Assembly (NCBI RefSeq): GCF_002160825.1
Contig: NZ_NFLI01000004.1
Location: forward strand, 1 to 64,000
From: Lachnoclostridium sp. An131
GTDB lineage: Bacteria > Bacillota > Clostridia > Lachnospirales > Lachnospiraceae
Length of the DNA: 64,000 bases
Direction: 5' to 3'
Position numbers and translations under genes: made by a program. Shown here piece after piece: positions 18,044 to 26,492 of the stretch. Numbering within the stretch: position 1 is the stretch's first letter; the number at the start of each line of letters is the position of its first letter. The notes under the pieces were generated by a model that saw only the letters and a list, made by a program, of their open reading frames with translations, made no database searches and had not been told where the DNA came from.

Positions 18044-18072
18044 ATCATAGCACAGTTTGTCAAAAAGGTAAA
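18044..18072 (-). promoter_or_regulatory. Putative promoter of the polysaccharide operon
   Basis: On the minus strand, TTTACC (complement of 18067-18072) is separated by 17 bases from TATGAT (complement of 18044-18049). Four of six and five of six positions match the housekeeping sigma consensus. Transcription would begin near 18037, about 250 bases before loaP. Confidence 0.5.
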
Positions 18073-18191
18073 CCTCTTTTACGTTTTAGCCGATTAATTT
18101 ACAGTTTTTCCTTTGGCAAGAAGGTATATGCATAGCTATAACCGTAAGTTTTCTATTATCAATCAATAGTATACTGCCGCCTATCCCTTTC

Positions 18192-18884
18192 TTAAGCCCT
18201 AACAGGAATCCTTGCATACACCTGGGGCTCTCCCTCCATCAGCCTTATACTGATCCCACTGTACGTCATCCCCTTTTCAACGCAGTCGATAAAAAGCTGA
18301 TAGAATTCCTCTATAGATTTATTGAGCTGAATTTCTGTCACAGCCGGATTCAGTGAAACAAATAAGTAGCTCGCCTGGTAGCCCTGATTCAGGAGTCTGC
18401 TGATTTGGCACAGCTGCTTAATGGCTCTTTCGGAATAGACAGTCGGAAATAATCCACATTTATCAAAGGATAATATGCTTTTAATTTCGACCAGCGTCCT
18501 CGTATCAGGAAGATAAAGATCCGTTTTATAGGCCTCTATTTTATATTCGCGAATTACATTTCTACGATTTTTCCCCAGGTAAGAAAAGTATCTGCGGTAA
18601 AGCTGAGCCTCGATTACTCTGTTGACCTGCGACAGGTTCAGCAATATAAAGCTCCTCCTGTATTTGACTGCATAGACTGAGTAGGCCGTCCTGGCGTTTT
18701 CTGCCGCTACAGGCCTAAGAAGTACTGTCCGGTTCCGCATGTCAATAAAATTGCTGAGCCGGCATGAGGAGGGAATGTAGCAGGTTACATCCTCTCCGTT
18801 TACCTGCACAGTACATAGAAAGCGGTTTTTTATCTCACATTTAAATATGCCGTATATGACATCGTCTGCCTTTTCAGCTGTCAT
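18192..18884 (-). CDS. SfsA-family DNA/RNA nuclease-like protein
   Basis: The 230-residue length and domain order match SfsA. A small beta-rich N-terminal OB-like part (residues 10-60) is followed by a nuclease-like domain. Asp122 in YKTDLYLP and Glu133-x-Lys135 in LVEIKS form a PD-(D/E)XK-type triad. FPTVYSERAIKQL and YQASYLFVSL are further SfsA landmarks. Classic SfsA was named for sugar fermentation stimulation, but the family is regarded as nucleic-acid binding or cleaving. Here it is the last gene of a DUF4338-FtsK operon, 13 bases after the motor gene and with its own AAGGAGAG, so a nucleic-acid role is favoured. Confidence 0.75.
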   Translation of the reverse strand: MTAEKADDVIYGIFKCEIKNRFLCTVQVNGEDVTCYIPSSCRLSNFIDMRNRTVLLRPVAAENARTAYSVYAVKYRRSFILLNLSQVNRVIEAQLYRRYFSYLGKNRRNVIREYKIEAYKTDLYLPDTRTLVEIKSILSFDKCGLFPTVYSERAIKQLCQISRLLNQGYQASYLFVSLNPAVTEIQLNKSIEEFYQLFIDCVEKGMTYSGISIRLMEGEPQVYARIPVRA

Positions 18885-18897
18885 CTATCAGCTCTCC

Positions 18898-21800
18898 TTA
18901 AAGTCTCTCCAGGAAGCCTGTCAGCTCCTCTTCTGTAATATAAAGCCCCTGCATACGCTTAGTATCCGTATCAGTCACCAGGAGCAAATCTCCCTTGCCG
19001 AGCAGATTTTCCGCACCTGACATATCAAGAATCGTCTGCGAATCTACATGTGAGGGAAGGCGGAAGGATACCCTGTATGGAATGTTGGCCTTCAACGCAC
19101 CCGTCACTATCTGCGCTGACGGACGCTGGGTCGATATAACCAGGTGAATACCCAGATTGCGGACCCTCTGCGCAAGCATAACAAGGAGCTTCTCAAACTC
19201 CTTCCTGGTTCCCTGCAGCTCAGCGGCTTGAATCAAGTCAGCATACTCATCAATAATAACTACCAGCCTTCTCATGTAGGAGGAAGGATTCTTTGTATTG
19301 TAAGAATCAATGTCACGGCATCTGCTTTCCTTAAGCAGAGCAGTACGTATCTCCTTATCCTCGTCATTTATTTTCCGAATCACCTTCAATGCCTCTGCGG
19401 CATCTGTGATAACATGTCCACCGTATAGCATGGGAAGCCCTTCAAAAAAGGTAAAATCAGTCTGCTTCGGATCAATAATAAGCAGCTGCAGGGAATCCTC
19501 CTGATATTGCCTCAGCAGACTGACAATAATGGAATACAAAAAAATTGTTTTGCCTGACCCTGTCGTTCCTGCAACTAAAAGATGTGGCGCTTTGGCCAAA
19601 TCAACTACCTCGATCCTTCCATCCGGTATCTGCCCAGCAAGAAAATCCAGGCTTCCCTCTGCCCCATCCAGCTGATGTAAATTTTCTATCAGCCCTACCG
19701 TTCTTGCTGCACCCGCAAATGGAATGTCCACAGAAATATATCTCGTACCTCGGATATGGTTGACAAGGAGCTCGCCATCAGCCTCCATCTGAATTCCAAT
19801 ATCGACCTTATATTTTTCAATTGCCTTCATTGTTTCTCCAGATTTCAGCTCTACTGTAAAGCGGGTGAAGCGGGCCGCCTCCTGCACCATATCGGGATCT
19901 ACAGGCTGTGCCTGAATCCCATAATCTCTGAACACCTTATTCAGCCTCGCACATTTATCTATGATATCTCTTATGACTCCTTTTTTTGCTGCCCTGTCCT
20001 CATTTTTCTGCTCAAATCCACCGCCTGGCAGACTTTTTTCCGAAATCGCGCCCGACCAAGCAGGCGCTTGATCTCTCGCTGTATTCTCTCCCACCCCATG
20101 TGTTTTATCGCATTCGTCCTCTCCAGGGAGACTAGCGAGCTCCCCTTCTCCAGTCTCAAAAGGGCTTTCCAACAGACCGGAAATAATGCTTTGGATTTCT
20201 CTGCTCCCGATCGTAATCAGCTGATATCTACACCCTTCGGGCTCATCTCGCCCAGCAAGCCACCGCACTGAGCTCTCTGCATGCTCAAAATCGACAAAGG
20301 AAATAGACCTGCTCACAGTAATTCTAAGCTCTCCCGCAAACAGTGAATTTAGTCTTTCACTTAAATGGTGCTTTTCTTCCGGCTTTATTGAGGACTGATA
20401 CAGCGCATCAAACACCTGCTCTCTCAGTATTTCCCGTCTCGAAACCGTTGTTATTTTTTCGGACGCTCCAAAAATCTCTCTGATGAGCGCCTCTAGCACG
20501 GAGACCTGCCTGACAGCATGACCGGCGATAGTATCCCCTTCTATCTGGAATGCGCTCTCGTGATTGGAATAGGTCTTCACCTCAATCAGATCGACAGCTG
20601 CCTCATCCTCTGACAGAAAATCTATCCCAACCAGATCCGGCAGCCTGTTGTCATCTCTGTCAGAAAGCCATTCTCTTGCAAGCTGTGTGTCCAGGCCCAC
20701 AAGCATTGCCCCGCTGTGCATCTGCAGGTACCTGATTGCAGAAACAGCAAGCCCCAGGCTGCCCTTTCCATGATTAGCTTCAAAAACTCGATTCGTTGAA
20801 TGTGAGACAATACTCAGCAATCCTTCATCATTGATTTCACGGACAGCCCGAATAATATTACCTATTCCCTTTTCATTCGGAATAAAATTGCCACATTGCT
20901 TGATCAGGTAATCAAAGCCCTTCTCAAATTTCCGAAGATTTTTTGAATAAATCCCAATAGACCGATAATCGTTCTCTCTGTAAAAAAGCTTTTCACTGAC
21001 AGCTCTCAGTGAAATATCCCAGCTTTTCAAGCTTTGATCAAGAATCACAAGCCAGTCTGCCTTCATTAAAAGACTGTCATAGGTTTCTCTCTTCAGAGGA
21101 GTATTAAAAAAGGTACTCGTATGGCTGAAGGTAGAGGGCTGCTCATTCAGCTTCTCAAGAATGCTGGCGTAGGTTGAGAAGATTCCACCCTCATTTGCCG
21201 GACGTATTTCCACCCTTTCGTCAATCGGATTGTACTGATAGACCTTGGGTACACATAATGGGTGAATGTGAAGCTGCCTGCTATTTTGTGCAGCAGCAAT
21301 TCGCACCTCATTTGGATCAAAAATGACCAAAATATGCTGCTCCTTGTCCAGCTCAGCTAAAATTTTATGGTAGGGAAGTCTTTTCTCTGCTATTTTCAAC
21401 CGAAATTTCAGACTTCGCCTGCCCTTTACCTGGCCCAGCATTCCATCATTCAAGGCTTCATCCCCTATTTCTATCCAATCCGAGTCCGCCTCCTTTGTTC
21501 TGAAAATAGATACCTCGATACCTGACACATTGAATTCACGATCCTTATCAAGCTGCTTCAGCATCTCCACGATAGCTTCCACTGATGGAGGATCGATAAA
21601 AGCGATTCTGAGCATCATGCTTGAATGCGGATATAGACACATATACCGGATAATCGCTTTCTTCAGATCGCCAATTCCGCTCTCGCTCTGGTTGATCTGT
21701 CGTCTGGTAGAATACACCGGAAGCGTACCAATCCGTCCCGCCAGCGGAAGGAATACTGCCCCCTGCGAACGTATTGTCGCAGGAAACAGCATCACTGAAA

Positions 21801-23454
21801 GAGGATCGGGAATGTCTCCGGCCTTACGGATTATAAAGCTCTTATCCTCCTCAGAAAGCTGTCCCTCCCCAAGCTCATCGATACCACGTTCAGAAAGAAT
21901 CTCCTCTGCCAGCTTAATATATTTCCATAAATAAAGAGGATTCAGCGGTGTAGGCACCGCATGACAGGCCTTTGTTCCCAGAATAAAAACATTGTCAAGA
22001 GATATGATAATATTCACAAGCTGCTTTGCATTGGACGGAGCTATCCTCCATATCCTGGGAAACTCATCATTGACAGCAGTCAGGAGCCGCTCATACGCGT
22101 TAAGGTATGCCGTAAAGCTGTCCTTTTTCAACAGGACCTGCAGCATCGGCACATCCTGCAGCCGTTTTTTCCATGAAAGCAGAGCCTCCCTGGCAGTTAA
22201 AAAGCATTTGAGCGCAGTAGAAATCGTCTCGCCACCGTCTACTAATCCGGAGATTTTTCTGAGATTATCCCACACAATCTCCAAATACTCCCTTGTAAAG
22301 GGCACATACTCATACTTGACCTTCAGATCATCCAGCGCTTCTGTAGGCGATTGTACATCTGCGTAAATGGTTCCTCCAAAATCATCCTCACTAACCAGCT
22401 CCTCGGCTATCCTTTCAGAAAGCGGCTCCGGCCTAACCTGAATTTTTATACCCTCGTGACAGATCTCGACATGCCTGCCCTGTCTTGAGTCAGAGTAATC
22501 GTCAATCTCGTGACCAAGCTGGTCCAGTATAGTCTCCAGCTGCTGCGAATTATCCTCAAAGACTATCTGTGCTGCAAGCGCTGTCGGATTTGTATAGCCG
22601 CCTCTGGCTCTTGCAGGCCTTGAACCATTTTTTCTCGCTGCCTTAAGGCATTTCTCAACTGCATCCACATCCATCAATCTCAGCAGCTCGATATTCTTCG
22701 TCTTATAAAACTGCAGGATCAAGCGCGGAGTCTCCCGGTCCTTCTGCCCTGTGTAATAATCAGTAATGCTTTGCCGTTCAGCCTGCTCAAGATTTCCTAT
22801 ACGCTCAACCAAGCTGTGATTGTGCCTGATTCTTTTAACAAGCTCCTCCACTCCAGGTCTGCTACTTATTATGTTTGCGTCTGAACAGAGTCCCAGCCTG
22901 TAAAAATGCTTCTGCACTACCTCTGGAAGTGTGACAGGGTCCGCTTCCAGAAGATCCTCAAGATATTCGAGCACCCTTTCAAAATTCAAAATATTACGAA
23001 CAGACTTTCTCCGAAGCGCCTGCAGCAGAGTATTGATAACCTGATTACTTTGAGCCAGCCTTTCCTTCACATAGGAGCAGCTCTCCAAATAAACTGCCTC
23101 CAGTGAAATCTCCGGGAACCAGCGCAGCGAAGAAAGCTTTTCAATTTCTACCCGCTTGATAATGAGAATCCGGAATATCCCTTCATCACCGGAATTTCTG
23201 GACTCCTCAGCCTCCTCCACAGAAAATGCATATGCAACATTCTCATGGATTGGCAAATCTACTCTTAGCTCTTCAATTGCTTCCTTAGAAAAGCCCAGGA
23301 AAAACAGCTCTGCCCGCCGTCCACAATCCAGCCCATCTACAAAGCTCCGGTAGTTAAAATCGGGCAAATTTAAAACTGCTACTCCGTATTCCTCTGCATA
23401 TGCCTTTCTGTTTACCAGCCTAACAATAACCTCTGTTAACAGACGGGTTCTCAT
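18898..23454 (-). CDS. Giant FtsK-type DNA translocase with an internal PD-(D/E)XK-like motif (DptH-like)
   Basis: The protein is 1518 residues. The last 300 or so are an FtsK/SpoIIIE motor: Walker A GTTGSGKT with Lys at 1302, Walker B LLIIDPKQ near 1327, VVIIDEYADL near 1402, and the FtsK-specific STQRPSAQIVTGALKANIPYR and GAENLLGKGDLL segments. Near residues 940-965, PDLVGIDF followed by DLIEVKTY fits a D...ExK nuclease core. The rest of the N-terminal 900 residues is not recognisable to me. Size, motor placement and downstream position resemble DptH/DndH of phosphorothioate-dependent restriction, but this is not proof. It begins one base after the preceding stop codon. Confidence 0.8.
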   Translation of the reverse strand: MRTRLLTEVIVRLVNRKAYAEEYGVAVLNLPDFNYRSFVDGLDCGRRAELFFLGFSKEAIEELRVDLPIHENVAYAFSVEEAEESRNSGDEGIFRILIIKRVEIEKLSSLRWFPEISLEAVYLESCSYVKERLAQSNQVINTLLQALRRKSVRNILNFERVLEYLEDLLEADPVTLPEVVQKHFYRLGLCSDANIISSRPGVEELVKRIRHNHSLVERIGNLEQAERQSITDYYTGQKDRETPRLILQFYKTKNIELLRLMDVDAVEKCLKAARKNGSRPARARGGYTNPTALAAQIVFEDNSQQLETILDQLGHEIDDYSDSRQGRHVEICHEGIKIQVRPEPLSERIAEELVSEDDFGGTIYADVQSPTEALDDLKVKYEYVPFTREYLEIVWDNLRKISGLVDGGETISTALKCFLTAREALLSWKKRLQDVPMLQVLLKKDSFTAYLNAYERLLTAVNDEFPRIWRIAPSNAKQLVNIIISLDNVFILGTKACHAVPTPLNPLYLWKYIKLAEEILSERGIDELGEGQLSEEDKSFIIRKAGDIPDPLSVMLFPATIRSQGAVFLPLAGRIGTLPVYSTRRQINQSESGIGDLKKAIIRYMCLYPHSSMMLRIAFIDPPSVEAIVEMLKQLDKDREFNVSGIEVSIFRTKEADSDWIEIGDEALNDGMLGQVKGRRSLKFRLKIAEKRLPYHKILAELDKEQHILVIFDPNEVRIAAAQNSRQLHIHPLCVPKVYQYNPIDERVEIRPANEGGIFSTYASILEKLNEQPSTFSHTSTFFNTPLKRETYDSLLMKADWLVILDQSLKSWDISLRAVSEKLFYRENDYRSIGIYSKNLRKFEKGFDYLIKQCGNFIPNEKGIGNIIRAVREINDEGLLSIVSHSTNRVFEANHGKGSLGLAVSAIRYLQMHSGAMLVGLDTQLAREWLSDRDDNRLPDLVGIDFLSEDEAAVDLIEVKTYSNHESAFQIEGDTIAGHAVRQVSVLEALIREIFGASEKITTVSRREILREQVFDALYQSSIKPEEKHHLSERLNSLFAGELRITVSRSISFVDFEHAESSVRWLAGRDEPEGCRYQLITIGSREIQSIISGLLESPFETGEGELASLPGEDECDKTHGVGENTARDQAPAWSGAISEKSLPGGGFEQKNEDRAAKKGVIRDIIDKCARLNKVFRDYGIQAQPVDPDMVQEAARFTRFTVELKSGETMKAIEKYKVDIGIQMEADGELLVNHIRGTRYISVDIPFAGAARTVGLIENLHQLDGAEGSLDFLAGQIPDGRIEVVDLAKAPHLLVAGTTGSGKTIFLYSIIVSLLRQYQEDSLQLLIIDPKQTDFTFFEGLPMLYGGHVITDAAEALKVIRKINDEDKEIRTALLKESRCRDIDSYNTKNPSSYMRRLVVIIDEYADLIQAAELQGTRKEFEKLLVMLAQRVRNLGIHLVISTQRPSAQIVTGALKANIPYRVSFRLPSHVDSQTILDMSGAENLLGKGDLLLVTDTDTKRMQGLYITEEELTGFLERL

Positions 23455-23455
23455 A

Positions 23456-24934
23456 TCACAGCCTCCATCCTACCAGTGTAACTCCGTCAGCATAGCTCCT
23501 TGCCAGCCCCAGAGATGTGAAGCTTTCTGCAAAGGCCTGCGCGTTTACTGTCAGATCGCCCCGCAAATCCCCCGGCGTATTCTGCGCAATATTGGCATCC
23601 TCTAAAATTTTGTATTCTGTATCCGCATTTGTTCCAAGCAGAATGTTATATGTAGATACAGCCTTGCTCCCAAGCTCCTTGAGCTCTATCCCATTAAGCT
23701 CATCTTCTGAGAGAATACTTAAAGCTATAGTCTCAAGCGCGAAGCTGTTAATCAAATATCTTTTAATTCTTGCCCTGCTTCCCTTCGGCCCGACAATTCC
23801 ACAGCGTACACCCAGCACCCGGCAAAAGTCAGAGGGAGAATTATATCTATATTCAAAGGTATAGGCCGCAATTTGAATGGCATGAGCTAAGGCATAAACT
23901 GGCTTTTCCCCGTCAGCGCAAAAGCTTTCAAAATAGCTTTCTATCGCAGGCCTGATACTCGTTTCCCGCTCCTCGCTGGAAAACATCATTTCTTCAATCC
24001 ACCTCTCGCAGGAGGCTTTGCTGTTTCTGGAAATTTCAGGTCTGATTTGCTCCTCAAACACCCTGACAAAATAATCCTCCACGGCTTTCTTTGCTGCTGT
24101 ATAGCACTGCTCGCTCGCTTTCTTGATCGACTCCAGCTCTGTACCCGCATCTAGAAGAATAGGGACACGAGGGCCTCCATAAAGAGCACTGCAGCAGTCT
24201 GCCAAATAAAGAAAAACCGCAAAGCCTGAAAAGCATATCATTCGTTCCAGGATCAGAAGTGCATTACCCTTAGCTCCCATCCGTATCATGTTCTCAGCCA
24301 GTCTGTCAAAGCCATTCCTGATAGTCTGTTTACAGGAATCCCATTTAATCTCGTTCTCCTCCGGATAGCAGACTCCCATCAGCGTTCTCTTTTCCTCACC
24401 TGATGGATAGGTAATAATCGGCTTCAAAATTTTTGTGAGATCATCATCATCTCTGCTCAGAGCCGATTGAATCAGCTCAATAGCCGGAGATCTCCGTCCA
24501 CCTATCCTCTTCGCCAGTATTTTGAACAAAAACTCTCCAATATTAAGCTCTGACTTGACACCCGGCTTTATAAGCCAATGAGAGCTGATGCTAAATACAG
24601 AAAGCCGATAATTAGGATATACGGTGTTGTCCTGGTTAAAAATTTCCTCCATCAGGAAACGTATCTGTTTTATATTTTCCGGATTCTCCTCCGCACCATT
24701 CCAGAGAATCGCCTGATATCGATCTATAATATCAGCTGACGATACCGCGTCCTTTCTTCGCTCACTAACCACCCATTCATGAATATCCTTTGTACAGCAG
24801 GTCTCTCCCATGCATTGGCGAAATAGAGCATTCGCAATATGAGAAGGCTTTAGTGAATTTGAGGTTGGAATAAATTCCAGATACTCCCGGCAGACGGAGT
24901 CGGCAAGCTGCTTTAATGTATCTCTTTTTGCCAT
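23456..24934 (-). CDS. Unknown protein of a DruA/FtsK operon (position of DptG)
   Basis: I do not recognise this 492-residue protein. It appears mostly alpha-helical and soluble, with no membrane segment, P-loop or nuclease motif visible. It is encoded between a P-loop ATPase and an FtsK-type motor protein, overlapping the former by a base or so (TGATG) and lying one base before the latter. It is therefore almost certainly made in step with them. In dptF-dptG-dptH operons the middle gene is likewise of poorly understood function, so an adaptor role is possible. The ATG at 24934 is preferred over a GTG one codon earlier because of AGGAGG spacing. Confidence 0.6.
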   Translation of the reverse strand: MAKRDTLKQLADSVCREYLEFIPTSNSLKPSHIANALFRQCMGETCCTKDIHEWVVSERRKDAVSSADIIDRYQAILWNGAEENPENIKQIRFLMEEIFNQDNTVYPNYRLSVFSISSHWLIKPGVKSELNIGEFLFKILAKRIGGRRSPAIELIQSALSRDDDDLTKILKPIITYPSGEEKRTLMGVCYPEENEIKWDSCKQTIRNGFDRLAENMIRMGAKGNALLILERMICFSGFAVFLYLADCCSALYGGPRVPILLDAGTELESIKKASEQCYTAAKKAVEDYFVRVFEEQIRPEISRNSKASCERWIEEMMFSSEERETSIRPAIESYFESFCADGEKPVYALAHAIQIAAYTFEYRYNSPSDFCRVLGVRCGIVGPKGSRARIKRYLINSFALETIALSILSEDELNGIELKELGSKAVSTYNILLGTNADTEYKILEDANIAQNTPGDLRGDLTVNAQAFAESFTSLGLARSYADGVTLVGWRL

Positions 24935-26478
24935 CACTCATCCTCCTCAAAGCCGTATTTAAAATCTCTGATATACAGAGAACGCTTAAATCCCCTTTTC
25001 CGGCTCGCAATTATAATTTCGCCATCCTCATTTTCCTCTGTCTGCCCGCTTTCACACAGCTGCTGTAAAAACAGGGCTGCCGTTTGTGTGTACCTGGGTG
25101 CCAGCAAATTCACAGGATATCCTTCCTCAACAGCATTAAGAGTTCTGAGGAAATCCACATCCATTACCAGACAAGGGGCCTCCTTCCCTTTAGGCTTTAA
25201 AACCAAATGTCTGGGAGTATACTCCAGCCCCTTCAGCCAGTCAGCCGGCCTGGGCATCTGAATATCAAGCTCACTCGTGTCAATATACTGGCTGGAAACA
25301 GCTGTAGAGGCCTCAATACTGAGATCATATCGATGAGTAGTCCAAATACGGAGCTGCTTTCTATCCTCCGAGGATGACAGAAAAAGCTTATTAAGGGAGT
25401 GAACAATTCTTTCCTTGATAGCCTTTCTCCTCGTATCAAGCTTAACAAACATATCTATACATTTTTCTATTTCTGATGGCTGCAGCCTCTGAAGCTCTGC
25501 ACCCTTTAAATTCTCAAAGTAATATTTTCTCTTTATAGATTTAAACAGCTCCGACGCCTCATCCACCGCCTCGTCGAGCTCTGGTGAAGCAGGCCAGCGT
25601 TCCGGACATCCCATGCACCATCCCTGCCTGATATCACCATTCCACAGAGCCTCATCAATAGACGGATTGGAAAGATAGATGGGATCATACAGCTGAATTG
25701 CCTGAAGAAGTGCATTTGTCCCTGCGAATATGGCATCATAATACAGCAGTCCACTGAATTCCTCCGTCTCACAGGCTGTTAATGCAAATGCAATCGCTCC
25801 AAATATATCGCGCACCGAAAAATGTTCAAAGCTCATAGAGGCCAAATCAATCAACGCAACAAGCTGTCTTCTAATCTGCGGCTCAGATAACGCAGTAATA
25901 TTGTACTCCAGCTGCCGACTTTTATAAGTATCCTCCCTGAGAAGCTCGCAAAGCCTTAAAATAATCTGTTCAGCCAGTGTATGATCCCTGTCAAGCAGAT
26001 TTCTTTCATTCAGATCAATCACTGCAATTTTTTTGATATCTCTATGTGGTATGTCATACACAATAGAATGCTGCTTTACTGAAGAAATTTCCTCATACAT
26101 TTCAGGCGCCAGCTGCCTGATCTGCCTTTGAAGATGCAAAAAAGGGTATTCGTTGACAGCCACTACTGCCGCTCTTCCTTCCTCGTAGCATTTCACCAGC
26201 TCCTCCGCTACACCAGCAGAGTTCTCGATTTCATTCATATCCATCTGCACATAGGCATCTAGCTGCGAAAGCCTGTCTGCAAGCATTCTTATTAGAAAGG
26301 TTTTCCCATCTCCCGGATTTCCAGTCAGAAAAATAATCCTGCCCTGCATCAGTAGAGAAACTACAATTTCCTCAACGTTTGAATGAATATGAAGAAGCTG
26401 TAGCTCCTCAGCGGACATATGATCCGAATAGCAGTTTTTTCCCCTGTAAAGCTTACGGATAAAATCCAGGTTACTCAT
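24934..26478 (-). CDS. P-loop ATPase, DptF-like
   Basis: The protein is 514 residues from the ATG at 26478, which has AAGGAGG eight bases upstream. The frame is open for 39 more codons, but those overlap the previous gene and lack a ribosome site. Walker A is GNPGDGKT at 53-60. Downstream are VVAVNEYPFL near 107-116 and IAVIDLNERNLL near 165-176. The NE and DLNxR motifs recall DptF-type ATPases of phosphorothioate restriction. It probably supplies ATP-driven assembly or sensing for the large FtsK-type partner. Assignment to DptF is by motif resemblance only. Confidence 0.7.
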   Translation of the reverse strand: MSNLDFIRKLYRGKNCYSDHMSAEELQLLHIHSNVEEIVVSLLMQGRIIFLTGNPGDGKTFLIRMLADRLSQLDAYVQMDMNEIENSAGVAEELVKCYEEGRAAVVAVNEYPFLHLQRQIRQLAPEMYEEISSVKQHSIVYDIPHRDIKKIAVIDLNERNLLDRDHTLAEQIILRLCELLREDTYKSRQLEYNITALSEPQIRRQLVALIDLASMSFEHFSVRDIFGAIAFALTACETEEFSGLLYYDAIFAGTNALLQAIQLYDPIYLSNPSIDEALWNGDIRQGWCMGCPERWPASPELDEAVDEASELFKSIKRKYYFENLKGAELQRLQPSEIEKCIDMFVKLDTRRKAIKERIVHSLNKLFLSSSEDRKQLRIWTTHRYDLSIEASTAVSSQYIDTSELDIQMPRPADWLKGLEYTPRHLVLKPKGKEAPCLVMDVDFLRTLNAVEEGYPVNLLAPRYTQTAALFLQQLCESGQTEENEDGEIIIASRKRGFKRSLYIRDFKYGFEEDE

Positions 26479-26492
26479 GTCCCGCCACCTCC

